From the NCBI GenBank assembly GCA_019095985.1, contig CM032659.1:3077973-3141972 (forward strand): 64,000 bases of DNA, in the 5' to 3' direction. Each line of letters starts with the position of its first letter. The first letter of the stretch is position 1. The position numbers were made by a program, and so were the translations under genes. This document shows, in pieces, positions 46,701-52,267 of the stretch. The notes beneath the pieces were generated by a model. That model was not told the origin of the DNA and ran no database searches. It saw only the letters and a program-made list of their open reading frames with translations. The DNA comes from Streblospio benedicti. Its lineage: Eukaryota; Annelida; Polychaeta; Spionida; Spionidae.

Positions 46701-48018
46701 GTCCCAATCCTTCATAAAGCTACAAAAAGTTACATCTATATGGAGACTACCTCTCTATTGAGACCACCTAGCACTGGGCCCAAAGGTGGTCCTAATAGAG
46801 AGGTTCTACTGTACCATTATTAGGTTTCCCATAGCTTTCATATATACTATACAGACCACGGTATATCCATGCCAGGTCATTGTCATCCCTCTCACACTAT
46901 ATCATTCTCAACTCCCCGGGCAGCATAAATCATATCGCAACCATGGTAACTTTTGCGCCATAACCAACCCCCTTTTCTGAAAAATTGGATCTGCCTGTGC
47001 AGTAATACAAGTAAGGCAATGACCTAAATGGCACACCTGACCCGGGGCCAAGATGATTTGAAACCATGAAAAATGAACAACGACGATGGAAATGACGACT
47101 ACTCGTATGTTTCTTAAATGAAATCTAAAACCCAAGTGTCACACCAACGTCTACAATATCACAAAAAAACAGTACTTCGATCTAAATCTCACAGTAAACT
47201 ATCTAAAATCTCTCACAGTAGGATTAGCACATACATTCATGAGGCTACCAACGTGGCTAACCTATTACATAAACCCCGCCCATTGACCCCGTTGACCCCG
47301 CTGACCTTGCCCGTGCGCAGGCGCCGTCCGAACAGCGCCAGGTTGAGCACGTTGCCCACGAGGCCGACACAGCAGATGGCGGGGATGACGAGCTCCTCCA
47401 TCGTGTAGATGGCGCTCTGCCAGCCCGGGCCGAACCCCGGCGCCGTGCCGGCGTGGTGCGCACCCGGGAAGCCACCGGCAGTGGTGGTGTTGTTGTCCTG
47501 TAGACCCGGGTACGTCGGAGCTGTGATATGGAAATGTGGTGCAATGTGAATTGGATTATGCTAAGCTTTGGTAATGACAAAAGTGGTACATCCAATTGAT
47601 AATTAATTAATAAACAATTAACCAGAAATATAAATGGATACACAAACGTCCATAAAGAGACCACCTCTCTATTGAAACCACTTGAGGTTGGTCGTTGAAT
47701 TCGTCTTAGTAGAGAACTTATACTGTATAAAACTTTTTTTCTCATGAACAATGTAGAAATTCGTTTTTTGGTGTCATTAAAGTATAAAATAGCAAGTGAA
47801 ATGGGAAATTAAAGGCAGTAGATGTAATTCAAAAACCAATTACGATATATCATGAATATGATGCTTACATAAATGCTCTACACTGGTGTTTAGTTGCATC
47901 TCCCCTGCTGTGACGTATTTCATCTCCTCCGTCCAGTTCAGGCTTTGGTTCACCACAGCCGCAAACTGTCCTCCGGTGCTTGTTGCCTTGTTCACTGTCT
48001 GTGTCGTTTTCTGGCTGG
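18549..48018 (-). CDS. Class A GPCR gene, FMRFamide/neuropeptide-receptor-like (nine exons seen)
   Basis: Nine exons joined by AG/GT borders give 461 in-frame codons. The extracellular N-terminus has sequons at N23, N27, N43 and N59/N60. Helix 1 has GN106VLN; helix 2 has LAASD140; helix 3 ends in SRY (194-196) followed by AAVCYPLHARHLIRLKHIK; helix 6 has LLISP346SEILHFY; helix 7 has NF..N388FLLY392. The tail carries a Cys cluster (408, 412-417, 419-420), likely palmitoylated. The layout is that of a rhodopsin-class peptide receptor; the cytosolic RYxAVCxPLxAR start of loop 2 and the NxxxY in helix 7 recall FMRFamide- and sex-peptide-type receptors. Ligand and G protein are unknown. Several class hallmarks are replaced (see findings). 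Introns run from about 1.0 to 9.5 kb except a 300 bp one. The start exon (signal/Met) and the final residues after TLTTE are missing from what I can read. Confidence 0.85.
18870..19020. repeat. Short minisatellite in the last receptor intron
   Basis: Several imperfect copies of a ~25-35 bp phrase of the type AAAAGGGGAGTAACAAGTTAC, just beyond the acceptor of exon 9 (30-60 bp into the intron). Confidence 0.65.
19473..19536. mobile_element. ~64 bp mini inverted-repeat insert in copy A
   Basis: ATAGGCATCCCCAGG at the left pairs with CTGGGGGTGCCTATG at the right, with C-rich sequence between. Copy B lacks it (it reads CACTCAGGATGACCTGG where copy A has the insert), so it is a genuine insertion, possibly with an AGGA target duplication. 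Confidence 0.6.
19779..19940. mobile_element. GGCAGATCC-family MITE in copy A
   Basis: GGCAAATCCGGG at the left and GGGGTCTGCC at the right bracket a G-rich body with the family's AAGTATTTTGGTGGGAAAAG block. The corresponding place in copy B (about 23385-23395) has no such element, giving an empty-site comparison. Confidence 0.65.
25300..25485. mobile_element. Pogo-like MITE in copy B, worn
   Basis: CAGTCGAATCTCTCTATCAAG at the left and AACCAGTGTTTCTATTG at the right, with TA at both flanks. The usual GTGGTCT and AGGTGGTCTTAA blocks are present. Confidence 0.6.
25843..25946. repeat. A-rich (AAAT)n low-complexity tract
   Basis: About 100 bp of A with regular T, preceded by a C9 run. It gives Phe/Leu-rich open frames on the minus strand that are not genes. 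Confidence 0.9.
26611..27674. other. Intron sequence, no gene seen
   Basis: Part of the intron between exons 9 and 8. A G/A-rich stretch at about 26820-27000 resembles a worn GGCAGATCC-family body without ends. Confidence 0.4.
27675..27840. mobile_element. GGCAGATCC-family MITE (complete)
   Basis: TGGCAGATCCAAGGGGAGGG at the left and AAAACCTGGATCTGCCAGTG at the right are inverted matches; length about 166 bp. One of the best copies for defining the family. Confidence 0.75.
27848..28000. mobile_element. GGCAGATCC-family MITE, head next to previous copy
   Basis: CACTGGCAGATCCAGGTTTT starts 8 bp after the previous copy ends, so the two ends form a near-palindromic junction. The right end is not recognised and abuts the fold-back at 28016. 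Confidence 0.6.
28016..28285. repeat. Fold-back element whose arms carry a tRNA-like B box
   Basis: Left arm 28016-28125 and right arm about 28171-28285 are inverted copies of about 110 bp. The inner ends read GACGGGACTCAAACT and AGTTCGAGTCCCGTC; the latter is a good Pol III B box (GTTCGAGTCCC). The roughly 45 bp between could hold the rest of a tRNA-like unit, but no full cloverleaf is evident. It lies about 65 bp past the donor of exon 8. Confidence 0.7.
28351..28494 (-). CDS. GPCR exon 8: helix 6
   Basis: 144 bp (48 codons), acceptor GCTTGTAG, donor CTG-GTCAGT, phase 0 at both ends. Helix 6 is RITVMLILVVILFILLISPS, followed by EILHFY and a Thr/Pro/Gly-rich loop 3 on the extracellular side. 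Confidence 0.9.
28483..28580 (-). repeat. Tandem copies of the exon 8 acceptor
   Basis: The true acceptor (exon start 28494) is followed upstream in the transcript by two further copies with exon-like starts at 28535 and 28572. Each is a TAG followed by GACCGCATCACA or GATCAGATCACA against the true GACCGGATCACG. Unit lengths are 41 and 37 bp. Confidence 0.8.
28795..28884 (-). CDS. GPCR exon 7: intracellular loop 3
   Basis: 90 bp (30 codons), acceptor ACCGTGCAG, donor CAG-GTGAGG, phase 0 at both ends. Encodes a basic then Ser/Gly-rich then acidic loop (RTRYVLRRSVSSSSGG..DDEMDNQ) with likely phosphorylation sites. Being symmetric, it could be skipped without a frameshift, shortening loop 3. 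Confidence 0.85.
28933..29112. mobile_element. Pogo-like MITE in the intron between exons 7 and 6
   Basis: CAATAGAACCTCTCCATTAG at the left and TTAATTGGAGGTTCTACTCTA at the right; about 180 bp with the family's internal blocks. It begins about 50 bp upstream of the exon 7 acceptor in transcript sense. Confidence 0.7.
29113..29936. other. Intron sequence, no gene seen
   Basis: Very AT-rich. A block at 29604-29655 (GGGAATATTCATGAAAAA) recurs at 30125-30175. Near 29880-29925 a ~22 bp phrase (AAATTAGCC.CATCACTGAAT) is doubled beside the exon 6 donor. Confidence 0.5.
29937..30038 (-). CDS. GPCR exon 6: helix 5
   Basis: 102 bp (34 codons), acceptor TTGGCAG, donor AGG-GTAGGA, phase 0 at both ends. 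Encodes TFTYLWAILGFFVPTGILGF and the start of loop 3. The proline and aromatic pattern fits helix 5. Confidence 0.88.
30039..31442. other. Intron with a second exon 6 acceptor copy
   Basis: AT-rich intron. About 224 bp upstream of the true exon 6 acceptor, in transcript sense, lies a copy with exon-like start at 30262: GCTTATTGGCAG-GTGCCTG against the true GCTTGTTGGCAG-GTGCTGA. The rest is unremarkable. Confidence 0.55.
31443..31834 (+). pseudogene. Possible CUB-like fragment on the opposite strand
   Basis: A plus-strand frame of about 128 codons inside a receptor intron, preceded by a pyrimidine-rich acceptor-like ATTCCTATTTCAG. Part of it, YQCSDFLMFDMTDPELYY followed by GCGGENVPRNLDS, resembles the second half of a CUB domain (C.DFL.. 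then CG..P). The first half of such a domain is missing, no partner exon is evident, and the resemblance is by eye only. It could be a worn gene fragment or chance. Confidence 0.25.
31914..32034. mobile_element. GGCAGATCC-family MITE beside exon 5
   Basis: GGCAGATCCAGG at the left and AAACCTGGATCTGC at the right. Its right part has been copied together with the exon 5 donor (next entry). Confidence 0.65.
32034..32236 (-). repeat. Tandem duplication carrying the exon 5 donor
   Basis: The 36 bp at 32034-32069 repeats 32201-32236 with one difference. The duplicated piece holds the last 19 bp of exon 5 plus the donor and 17 bp of intron. The 167 bp period also includes most of a GGCAGATCC-family MITE. 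A decoy donor (AAG-GTACAG) is therefore present with exon-like end at 32051. Confidence 0.85.
32218..32358 (-). CDS. GPCR exon 5: helix 4 and extracellular loop 2
   Basis: 141 bp (47 codons), acceptor CCTCTCTCTGCAG, donor AAG-GTACAG, phase 0 at both ends. Helix 4 reads AAVVAVFALSFLHVPLLFTY without the usual Trp; loop 2 carries one Cys (residue 242). Both borders have been copied into the adjoining introns. Confidence 0.88.
32338..32620 (-). repeat. Tandem array of exon 5 acceptor copies
   Basis: Beyond the true acceptor (exon start 32358) there are four or five further acceptor-like units with exon-like starts at about 32420, 32486, 32533, 32584 and 32600. Most have a pyrimidine tract such as CCCTCTCTCTCCCAG followed by GCGGTGGTGGTGTTCGC, a slightly shorter version of the true exon start. 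Each unit also carries GGGTTAATGTAGGAC on the plus strand. Periods are 47-66 bp, with one of 16 bp. Confidence 0.85.
32621..33639. other. Intron sequence, no secure gene
   Basis: A plus-strand frame at 33152-33409 includes ITNSPGFVYIQNNLQCYQSI, which faintly recalls the start of a CUB domain. Alone it is not enough to call a gene. Confidence 0.3.
33640..33741. repeat. 102 bp near-perfect hairpin
   Basis: ATGGAGAAAGAACAAACCTA at the left edge is exactly inverted at the right edge. The match continues as GATGCTTCT.. across most of the loop, so nearly the whole element folds on itself. Confidence 0.85.
33742..34394. other. Intron sequence, no gene seen
   Basis: AT-rich intron of the receptor gene with no feature I can support. 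Confidence 0.45.
34461..34542. repeat. (CA)n microsatellite
   Basis: About 80 bp of nearly pure CA between two copies of the exon 4 end. It yields Thr/His and Cys/Val open frames that are artefacts. Confidence 0.95.
34672..34720. repeat. (CA)n(CG)n tract, Z-DNA-prone
   Basis: Alternating purine-pyrimidine run (CA repeats passing into GCGCGC..) that ends about 20 bp from the exon 4 donor. Such tracts are the classic Z-DNA-forming sequence. Confidence 0.85.
34740..34874 (-). CDS. GPCR exon 4: helix 3 and intracellular loop 2
   Basis: 135 bp (45 codons), acceptor CTGCAG, donor AAG-GTGCGT, phase 0 at both ends. Contains STWLTTVAAVSRYAAVCYPL; the DRY motif is SRY. The donor side is followed at once by CA/CG repeats holding copies of the exon end. 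Confidence 0.92.
34875..36264. other. Intron between exons 4 and 3, no gene seen
   Basis: Holds a (CA)n microsatellite at about 35786-35838. The words GTGACTAA/CGTGAC recur around 35300-35400. No coding evidence. Confidence 0.45.
36265..37358 (-). mobile_element. Penelope-like retroelement fossil with inverted ends
   Basis: About 1.1 kb. The two ends are inverted repeats of about 125 bp (36265-36393 and 37235-37358), each with the phrase CATCCGCCATCTTGTT. The interior, on the minus strand, encodes part of a GIY-YIG-type endonuclease region, recognisable by IHIRKLKPSLNRDGGRY, typical of the C-terminus of Penelope-like elements. Inverted terminal copies are also common in that family. Most of the reverse transcriptase is absent; this is a broken, 5'-truncated fossil with several breaks. 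It lies inside the large receptor intron. Confidence 0.65.
37359..38279. other. Intron sequence with TGTCCA/TGGACA repeats
   Basis: No gene. At about 38050-38275 the words TGTCCA and TGGACA recur many times in both orientations, suggesting a worn palindromic repeat that leads into the next array. Confidence 0.4.
38280..38720. repeat. ~90-107 bp tandem array, about five units
   Basis: The phrase CCGCATTATCCGGACC and variants recur at about 38309, 38402, 38491, 38598 and 38696, usually after an ACAGTACAGCTCC..TTATCTGG-type phrase. The latter resembles the terminus of pogo/Tigger-type elements, so the array may have grown from a transposon end. Confidence 0.7.
38721..39008. other. Intron sequence, no gene seen
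   Basis: Short AT-rich spacer before the LINE remnant. Confidence 0.4.
39009..39434 (+). mobile_element. LINE remnant, end of reverse transcriptase
   Basis: A 141-codon plus-strand frame resembling the region after the reverse transcriptase core of non-LTR retrotransposons. It has CRIRLWNRLLNMAENRLTRKIF near residue 27, then IKPKLHTYITFKND, then EPYLTCLMSKRDRSLFTQFR. The first Met is probably not a biological start. After the stop at 39434 a related RHGTLPLKI can be read in another frame, so the copy is frameshifted as well as 5'-truncated. The family assignment (CR1/L2-like or other) cannot be made by eye. Confidence 0.6.
39435..40193. other. Intron sequence, no gene seen
   Basis: The start may still be LINE-derived; the rest is AT-rich and unremarkable up to the assembly gap. 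Confidence 0.4.
40194..40293. other. Assembly gap (100 N)
   Basis: Exactly 100 Ns, a conventional placeholder for a gap of unknown size. It lies in the intron between exons 4 and 3, so the true intron length is unknown. Confidence 1.
40294..40690. other. Repeat-like sequence of unknown type
   Basis: A GC-richer block at 40430-40650 includes AATAAAGGAGTTACAGCTC near its end and might be the end of some retroelement. No terminal pair or coding part was found, so I leave it unclassified. Confidence 0.3.
40691..40813. mobile_element. Pogo-like MITE, right end damaged
   Basis: TA-CAGTAGAACCTCTAATTAG starts the element. The right end fades at AATAGAGAGGTTA. About 120 bp remain. Confidence 0.6.
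40814..42630. other. Intron sequence, no gene seen
   Basis: Very AT-rich. A C-rich/CA-rich tract lies at about 40879-40932. The 97-codon frame at 41321-41614 has the composition of AT-rich random sequence. Confidence 0.45.
42631..42703. mobile_element. Pogo-like MITE fragment
   Basis: Right-hand end only, finishing AGAGCGGTTCTACTGTA, about 20 bp before the next full copy. Confidence 0.55.
42723..42934. mobile_element. Pogo-like MITE (full length)
   Basis: CAGTACAGCCCCCAATTAAG at the left, inverted AATAGAGAAGTTCTACTG at the right, and TA on both flanks (42721-42722, 42935-42936). 212 bp, about 190 bp from the exon 3 donor. Confidence 0.75.
43082..43104. repeat. C23 run (G23 in the receptor transcript)
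   Basis: A pure 23 bp homopolymer beginning about 22 bp into the intron after the exon 3 donor. On the transcript it is a G run, of the kind that can act as an intronic splicing enhancer or form a quadruplex. Its length may be inexact in a draft assembly. Confidence 0.9.
43126..43272 (-). CDS. GPCR exon 3: helix 2
   Basis: 147 bp (49 codons), acceptor CTGCTGTAG, donor CAG-GTGAGG, phase 0 at both ends. Encodes TERGAIIGLTALAASDAAFC and the rest of helix 2 and extracellular loop 1, with the conserved Asp of helix 2 at residue 140. Confidence 0.9.
43753..43927. mobile_element. Pogo-like MITE within the array
   Basis: CAGTAGATCCTCCAAGTAGG at the left, GGTGGTTCTACTG at the right, TA on both sides. 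It duplicated with its array unit, so it is not an independent insertion from its neighbours. Confidence 0.7.
44115..44300. mobile_element. Pogo-like MITE within the array
   Basis: CAGTAGAACCTCCAATTAAG at the left and AGAGAGGTTCTACTT at the right, a near-consensus copy useful for defining the family. Confidence 0.75.
44640..44776. mobile_element. GGCAGATCC-family MITE, one end worn
   Basis: The right end is CATGGATCTGCCAGTG with a C10 run beside it. The body contains TTTCCCACCGAAAGGTCTTA, the inverse of the family's TTTTGGTGGGAA block. Confidence 0.6.
44777..46107. other. Intron between exons 3 and 2, no gene seen
   Basis: Contains an (AAAC)n microsatellite (45091-45126), a C run with GGATTTGCC (about 45250-45275, MITE scrap) and a short (GCAA)n at 45637-45654. 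The words CCCCGAGGCTCAGTTGGTTA near 44980 resemble a Pol III A box, but no B box follows at tRNA distance. Confidence 0.45.
46108..47240. repeat. ~600 bp duplicated block
   Basis: 46269-46600 and 46868-47205 match closely (for example CACACTATATCATTCTCAAC and GAACAACGACGATG in both), and a partial third copy lies at 46108-46230. Each copy carries a GGATCTGCC MITE end. A pogo-like MITE lies between the full copies at 46630-46811. Confidence 0.85.
46630..46811. mobile_element. Pogo-like MITE (full length)
   Basis: CAGCAGAACCTCCAACTCAC at the left, inverted AATAGAGAGGTTCTACTG at the right; 182 bp. Confidence 0.75.
47279..47305 (-). repeat. Triple 9 bp repeat starting at the exon 2 donor
   Basis: Immediately after exon 2 the transcript reads GTCAGCGGG, GTCAACGGG, GTCAATGGG. 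The donor GT begins the first unit and each later unit offers another GTCA. Using a later one would add three or six residues without a frameshift. Confidence 0.7.
47306..47520 (-). CDS. GPCR exon 2: extracellular end and helix 1
   Basis: 215 bp, acceptor CATATCACAG, donor AAG-GTCAGC. Residues 50-121 include the NNTTT sequon region and helix 1 (ELVIPAICCVGLVGNVLNLA), then the first basic loop FGRRLRTGK. GC-rich codons throughout. Confidence 0.9.
47521..47868. other. 300-350 bp intron between exons 2 and 1
   Basis: The shortest visible intron of the receptor gene apart from that between exons 8 and 7. Contains a pogo-like MITE fragment at about 47651-47726 (AAAGAGACCACCTCTCTATTG..TATACTGTA). 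Confidence 0.6.
47869..48018 (-). CDS. GPCR exon 1 (visible): N-terminal extracellular
   Basis: 150 bp between acceptor TGTCTGTCTCTCAG and donor TAT-GTAAGC. It begins after one base of a codon and ends with one base of a codon. Encodes residues 1-49, with sequons NQS, NWT and NTS. Another frame is also open here, but only this one joins exon 2 in the receptor frame. An in-frame Met (residue 32, within EEMKY) could serve as start if no upstream exon exists. Confidence 0.65.
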
Positions 48019-49554
48019 CTGAGAGACAGACACATCATGTATGTCTCTAGGTTCTCGCTGAGTGTTCCAGCCATGATATCCACAACGTACTCCGGATGTC
48101 ATAAACACAATGCAATCGTCAATATAGCGACCAAGTCGTAAACATAACGTTCTCACGTCCCTGGCATTGTGGTATTGAATCAATGAAGTTCACTTTTTGC
48201 GTTACCCTCTACATTTGCCGTAAAGTGCATACACATGCATGGATAAGTTATTGACTAGCTAGAAGATTAGTATGAAAGATAGATGTGTCAAAATCATGTC
48301 ACAATGCACCAGACTGGAGTATTTCATCAGTTTAAATAAGAATTTAAAAAACACACCTGCATGGCACTTGTTACTATCTGTACATACAACAAGGCACGTT
48401 TTAATCAAGTAAATTTGCTATGTATGGTTATCATAAATATAAAAGCAGTTTTTCTCCTCCAAATAGTATCCTTTGTTGTCCAAATGTACTCCTAATTCAC
48501 AAACCTAACAATATGAAGTACACGAAAATTGAAATCAACACCCTATAGTGTAATAGACTGTGTCAAGTGCAATGTTTCTTCAATACAAAAATTCTATCTG
48601 TGGCAGAATAGCGTCTCCAAGTTCATTTAAAAACCTGTCAATGCACCTTTTTATTGACAAAATTAATTTGCTTTTCAATTTTCAATTACACAAAAGGGTA
48701 TCATGAAGCAATATCATTGACTGCAATCACACGAATTGATTAAAGGCACCAGTGCACAAGCTCGACTGTTTTTTGCTAGAGTCTCTGAGGCATTTGCTTT
48801 TGTGTCCGCAAAGTCAACAACTATGCTATCAATTATGTTGTCTCATATGGTGTCTCTTGGGCAAATATAAGTCTCGATTTCTGACGACTATACACAACAA
48901 CCGATAGAACAACGTGCCCCGTTGCTTTCAGTCATTTTTAATTTACATTCTCAAACATGAATTAATCTATTCCCACCATTGTGAGAGAAAATGGCGAACT
49001 TAAATGACATTGATTACCATAGTAACATCCCTGTTTTGTTTTTATGTTTTTAATTTGTGCAATCTTATCTAGTGTTTCTCCCGCTGTTTATCTTTATCTC
49101 CCTCTGCAAAGAATCATTATGCAGATTAAATACAAAAATAGCAATAACAATTGCAAAATACTCTTGTGATCACCCCATATCCATATATCACACACAACCC
49201 AATCATACCACTTTGCTGCTAAAAATCACTTCCTTTCTTTTCACCCCATGTTACTGTCCCTGTGAAGCTGATTTTACTGTCACCATGAAGTGTCTCTATT
49301 CCTGTGTGTCCCACACTAAATTACACCCAGGCTACCTGTTCTTTGGGCGTTGGTTTCTGCACGTGGGTAGCTGTAGTGTTTGTCCTGCACTCACGGAGCA
49401 CACGACACTTTATTGGCGCTGTCCTGGTGTGAGTTAGACTGTGGTGACAGCGCCTGGGAGAGCGTCAAGAGACTCTTGCTGCTGTGTAACGAAACACCTT
49501 TTTTGGTAAAGGAGGGAATGGCTTTTCTGCTCGCAGGCTATCGTCCAATGAATA
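48019..49554. other. Upstream of visible receptor exon 1; start exon not found
   Basis: AT-rich. The receptor's start exon should lie somewhere beyond 48018, but no GC-rich open stretch with a good donor is convincing. The 126-codon plus-strand frame at 49057-49437 has no recognisable domain. Confidence 0.4.
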
Positions 49555-49731
49555 CAGTAGAACCTCCAATTAAGACTACTTCTATGTTGAGAACACGTCA
49601 ATAATATGATCAATTTTCACGGTCCTAACCTATCATAAGCTATTAGAACGAACCTCTGTACACAGATCACCTCTCTATTGAGACCACCCAACACTGGTCC
49701 CAAATGTGGTCCTAATAGAGAGGTTCTACTG
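49555..49731. mobile_element. Pogo-like MITE (full length)
   Basis: TA-CAGTAGAACCTCCAATTAAG at the left and AATAGAGAGGTTCTACTG-TA at the right; 177 bp, close to consensus. Confidence 0.8.
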
Positions 49732-50115
49732 TACCGTTATGAGGTTTCCCATAGCGTTCAAATCCTATGTTATATCAGAGGCCGGACGTATTATTAAAGT
49801 CTTTTAAGAGACCTTATATCTAATAGTTGTCTGCTCTCAAAAAACGCTCATGTAAACCATATATCAATATGCAAAGAAGAAGAGCAAGTGCAATTGTGAC
49901 AGCCTCTAGCTCTAATAGATCAGATCATTTAAAGGCCTTGTGATAGGCAAGTCTTGTCATAACAGTTCACGGAAGACATGAGTGATTGGCTGTGTTATCA
50001 AAGACACTGTAGGCCTGCCATTGCTAATTACTGGTTGGCATTGCTAGGGGATTACATTGCAGAATCTCTGTGAGCCATTGACGTGAAGGAAAACTTTGCA
50101 CATTGAAGAAATATA
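49732..50115. other. Intergenic or upstream intron, no gene seen
   Basis: No coding signal or definable repeat between the two flanking pogo-like MITEs. Confidence 0.4.
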
Positions 50116-50272
50116 TGGGACCAATGTTAGGTAGTCTCAATAGAGAAGTGGTATCTATAGAGAGGTTCATTTTGGCGGCTTTATGAAGGTTTGGGACCAT
50201 GAAAAGTGGTTTTGCTATAGAGATGGTCTCAATACATCAGTACAGAGGTGGTCTTAATTGGAGGTTCTACTG
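50116..50272. mobile_element. Pogo-like MITE, opposite orientation, left end short
   Basis: Reads inward from GGGACCAATGTTAGGTAG and ends TTAATTGGAGGTTCTACTG-TA. The first ~20 bp of the left terminus are lost. Confidence 0.65.
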
Positions 50273-52209
50273 TATATCATTCAATGGGGTGGGGTTAAAA
50301 GTGGGGTTTAGATGAACCCCTGAACCCCTACTCTGAGCACAAGCTTGGAGGCAACAGTGCAGCGCGGAAATGGGGTTGGGGGAGGGGGAGGGGGGGATTA
50401 TGAAATTAAAGTGACTAGTCCAGGCATTTTTAATGGTCCTAATGGTCAATTGATTATGTACAATGTACATGTACATGTAGTTGCAGTGACGAGGGGTCGC
50501 TGTGTTCTAAATAAGCAGTGCTTTTACACCTTGTTGACTCAACGAGCTTGACAAAGTATAAATTTGATACAGTAGAATCTACAAATAAACTACATTTTAT
50601 GAAACCACCTGCGCAAAATGGTCATTTCTTGCAGTCCCTAATCTTCGATAGACCAACATAAACCATTAATAATGTTGAAAAGTCTAGGGCACCTTAAATA
50701 TATTTACTACAATAACCCCTTCATCTTCTCCTGAGAACATAGTCATATAGGACTGCTATCAATCAACAGGTGATAGAGGATACCTTGTTGTTGCTGTGGC
50801 AAGATGCTACCCCTTGTGATTTGGTGGTGCTTTGAGGTAACAAAAATTCTTGCTGAACAAGAGACAACAGTAAAAAGGCATGATATCAAAAGCCCAGACA
50901 CATTATGTTTCTTTCTTGTTAGGCGCTGCGAGGCCCCCTCCCCACTCACTCTCACCACCACCACCCTGGACGCAGCTCGCAGCAGAGGAGATGTATGCAG
51001 CATTGATGGTGCTGTCGTCTGGTTTCAATTGCCGCAGATGTTTGAAGTAGTTGAATTGAGGCTGGGGCACGCGCATACATATTACCTTTCTGAAAAGGGG
51101 ACCATTATTTCACTATACGAATGTTTCACCGAAGGGGACACACCAAAGCCGGGTACTTTTGTCCAATTCCAACTAGTGTTCTTGAAATAGATGTTATTAC
51201 ACTGTGAGGTGGTTTTGGTGGACACTTATTCAATGCTGAAAGCATAGTTCTATCCATACATGTGTTGCCCAGTGCTTGAAGAATTCATTTCAATCTTCTC
51301 TCTGTCGCATATTTCTTTAATAGCAAGCATATTACTACTATGATAGCCATAGCTAAAGGCAGTTTTTCCAACTTTACGCTTTCATTTGTACTGTTTAATT
51401 AAGTGACAATGGCAAGTAGAAATCGTGGTAATATATGCTTGCTGGTGAAATGCGAGAGAGGAAGTTTGAAATGAGTTGTTCCCCTCTTTTCTAACTTCCT
51501 CTCACTCAGGATACAACTGTGATTTGTCCCGTCCTCGCTCTATCCTGTCATGCATTTTTCTAAACAAATGAGCGTGCAATGTACCATACAACCTCCAATT
51601 AATACCACCTCTCTATTGAGTCAACCTGTACAATACGGCCATGCATCGTGGTTATAGACTTAAAATCCTAAAGAGTGATCCTCTCCTATATGGAGACCAC
51701 CTCTCCTATGAGATCACGTGAGGTCACATCCCCTGACTGGTGTTTTAAGCGAGGGGCACATTTGACCTTGCGGGCGGGTTCGCTTCAAGGTGTGATGAAG
51801 TCTGCGGTGTCCACGACGTATTCCGCATGCATAGACAAAAGTACAGTTGTCGGCACGCCGGCACGGGCTCCGTGCGTTGTGAGTGTGTCGGCACAGGGAA
51901 TGATTTTATTGAGGTGGCCGTGAGATCAACGTGCATCGAACTAGTCTAGCCGCAACACGGATCAACTACAGCGAGCTCCACCACGTGGACCGTCAAAGCG
52001 AGACTGGCTGGTCGGGTCTAGCATCGAACGTGCGTTATACTCACGTACAACGCACGCTCTACGCACCGTGTGATTACTAAACTACGGCATTCGTACGTGC
52101 ATGGTACAGAGAACGCACTGCGCCGGCACGTTATATGTGCCGACAACGTGCGGCTAAATCCTCTGTGATTATACGGTCTCCGCACAGCCTCCTTACGGTC
52201 AGACCATGA
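50273..52209. other. Intergenic or upstream intron, no secure gene
   Basis: A worn pogo-like fragment lies at about 51587-51720. From 51720 to 52209 the DNA is unusually GC/CpG-rich for an intergenic stretch, with words such as GCCGGCAC repeated, probably a transposon leading into the palindrome at 52210. Open frames at 50804-51190 and 51675-51923 show no domain. Confidence 0.4.
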
Positions 52210-52267
52210 CGTAGGGTGGTCGCAAAGGAAGTTTGGCAAGCCAAACTTCTTCTACTGCCACCCTACG
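52210..52267. repeat. 58 bp palindrome
   Basis: CGTAGGGTGG..GAAGTTTGGC is inverted after a 2 bp centre, with a few mismatches. Possibly the centre or joined ends of a transposon. Confidence 0.7.

Noticed and set aside
47865-48083. Alternative minus-strand frame starting MDIMAGTLSENLETYMM as the receptor N-terminus
   Set aside because: Its frame at the exon 1 donor does not join the helix-1 frame of exon 2, whereas the overlapping frame with four N-glycosylation sites nearby does.
50804-51190. 128-codon plus-strand frame
   Set aside because: No family resemblance and part of it is simple ACC repeat coding Thr; not supported.
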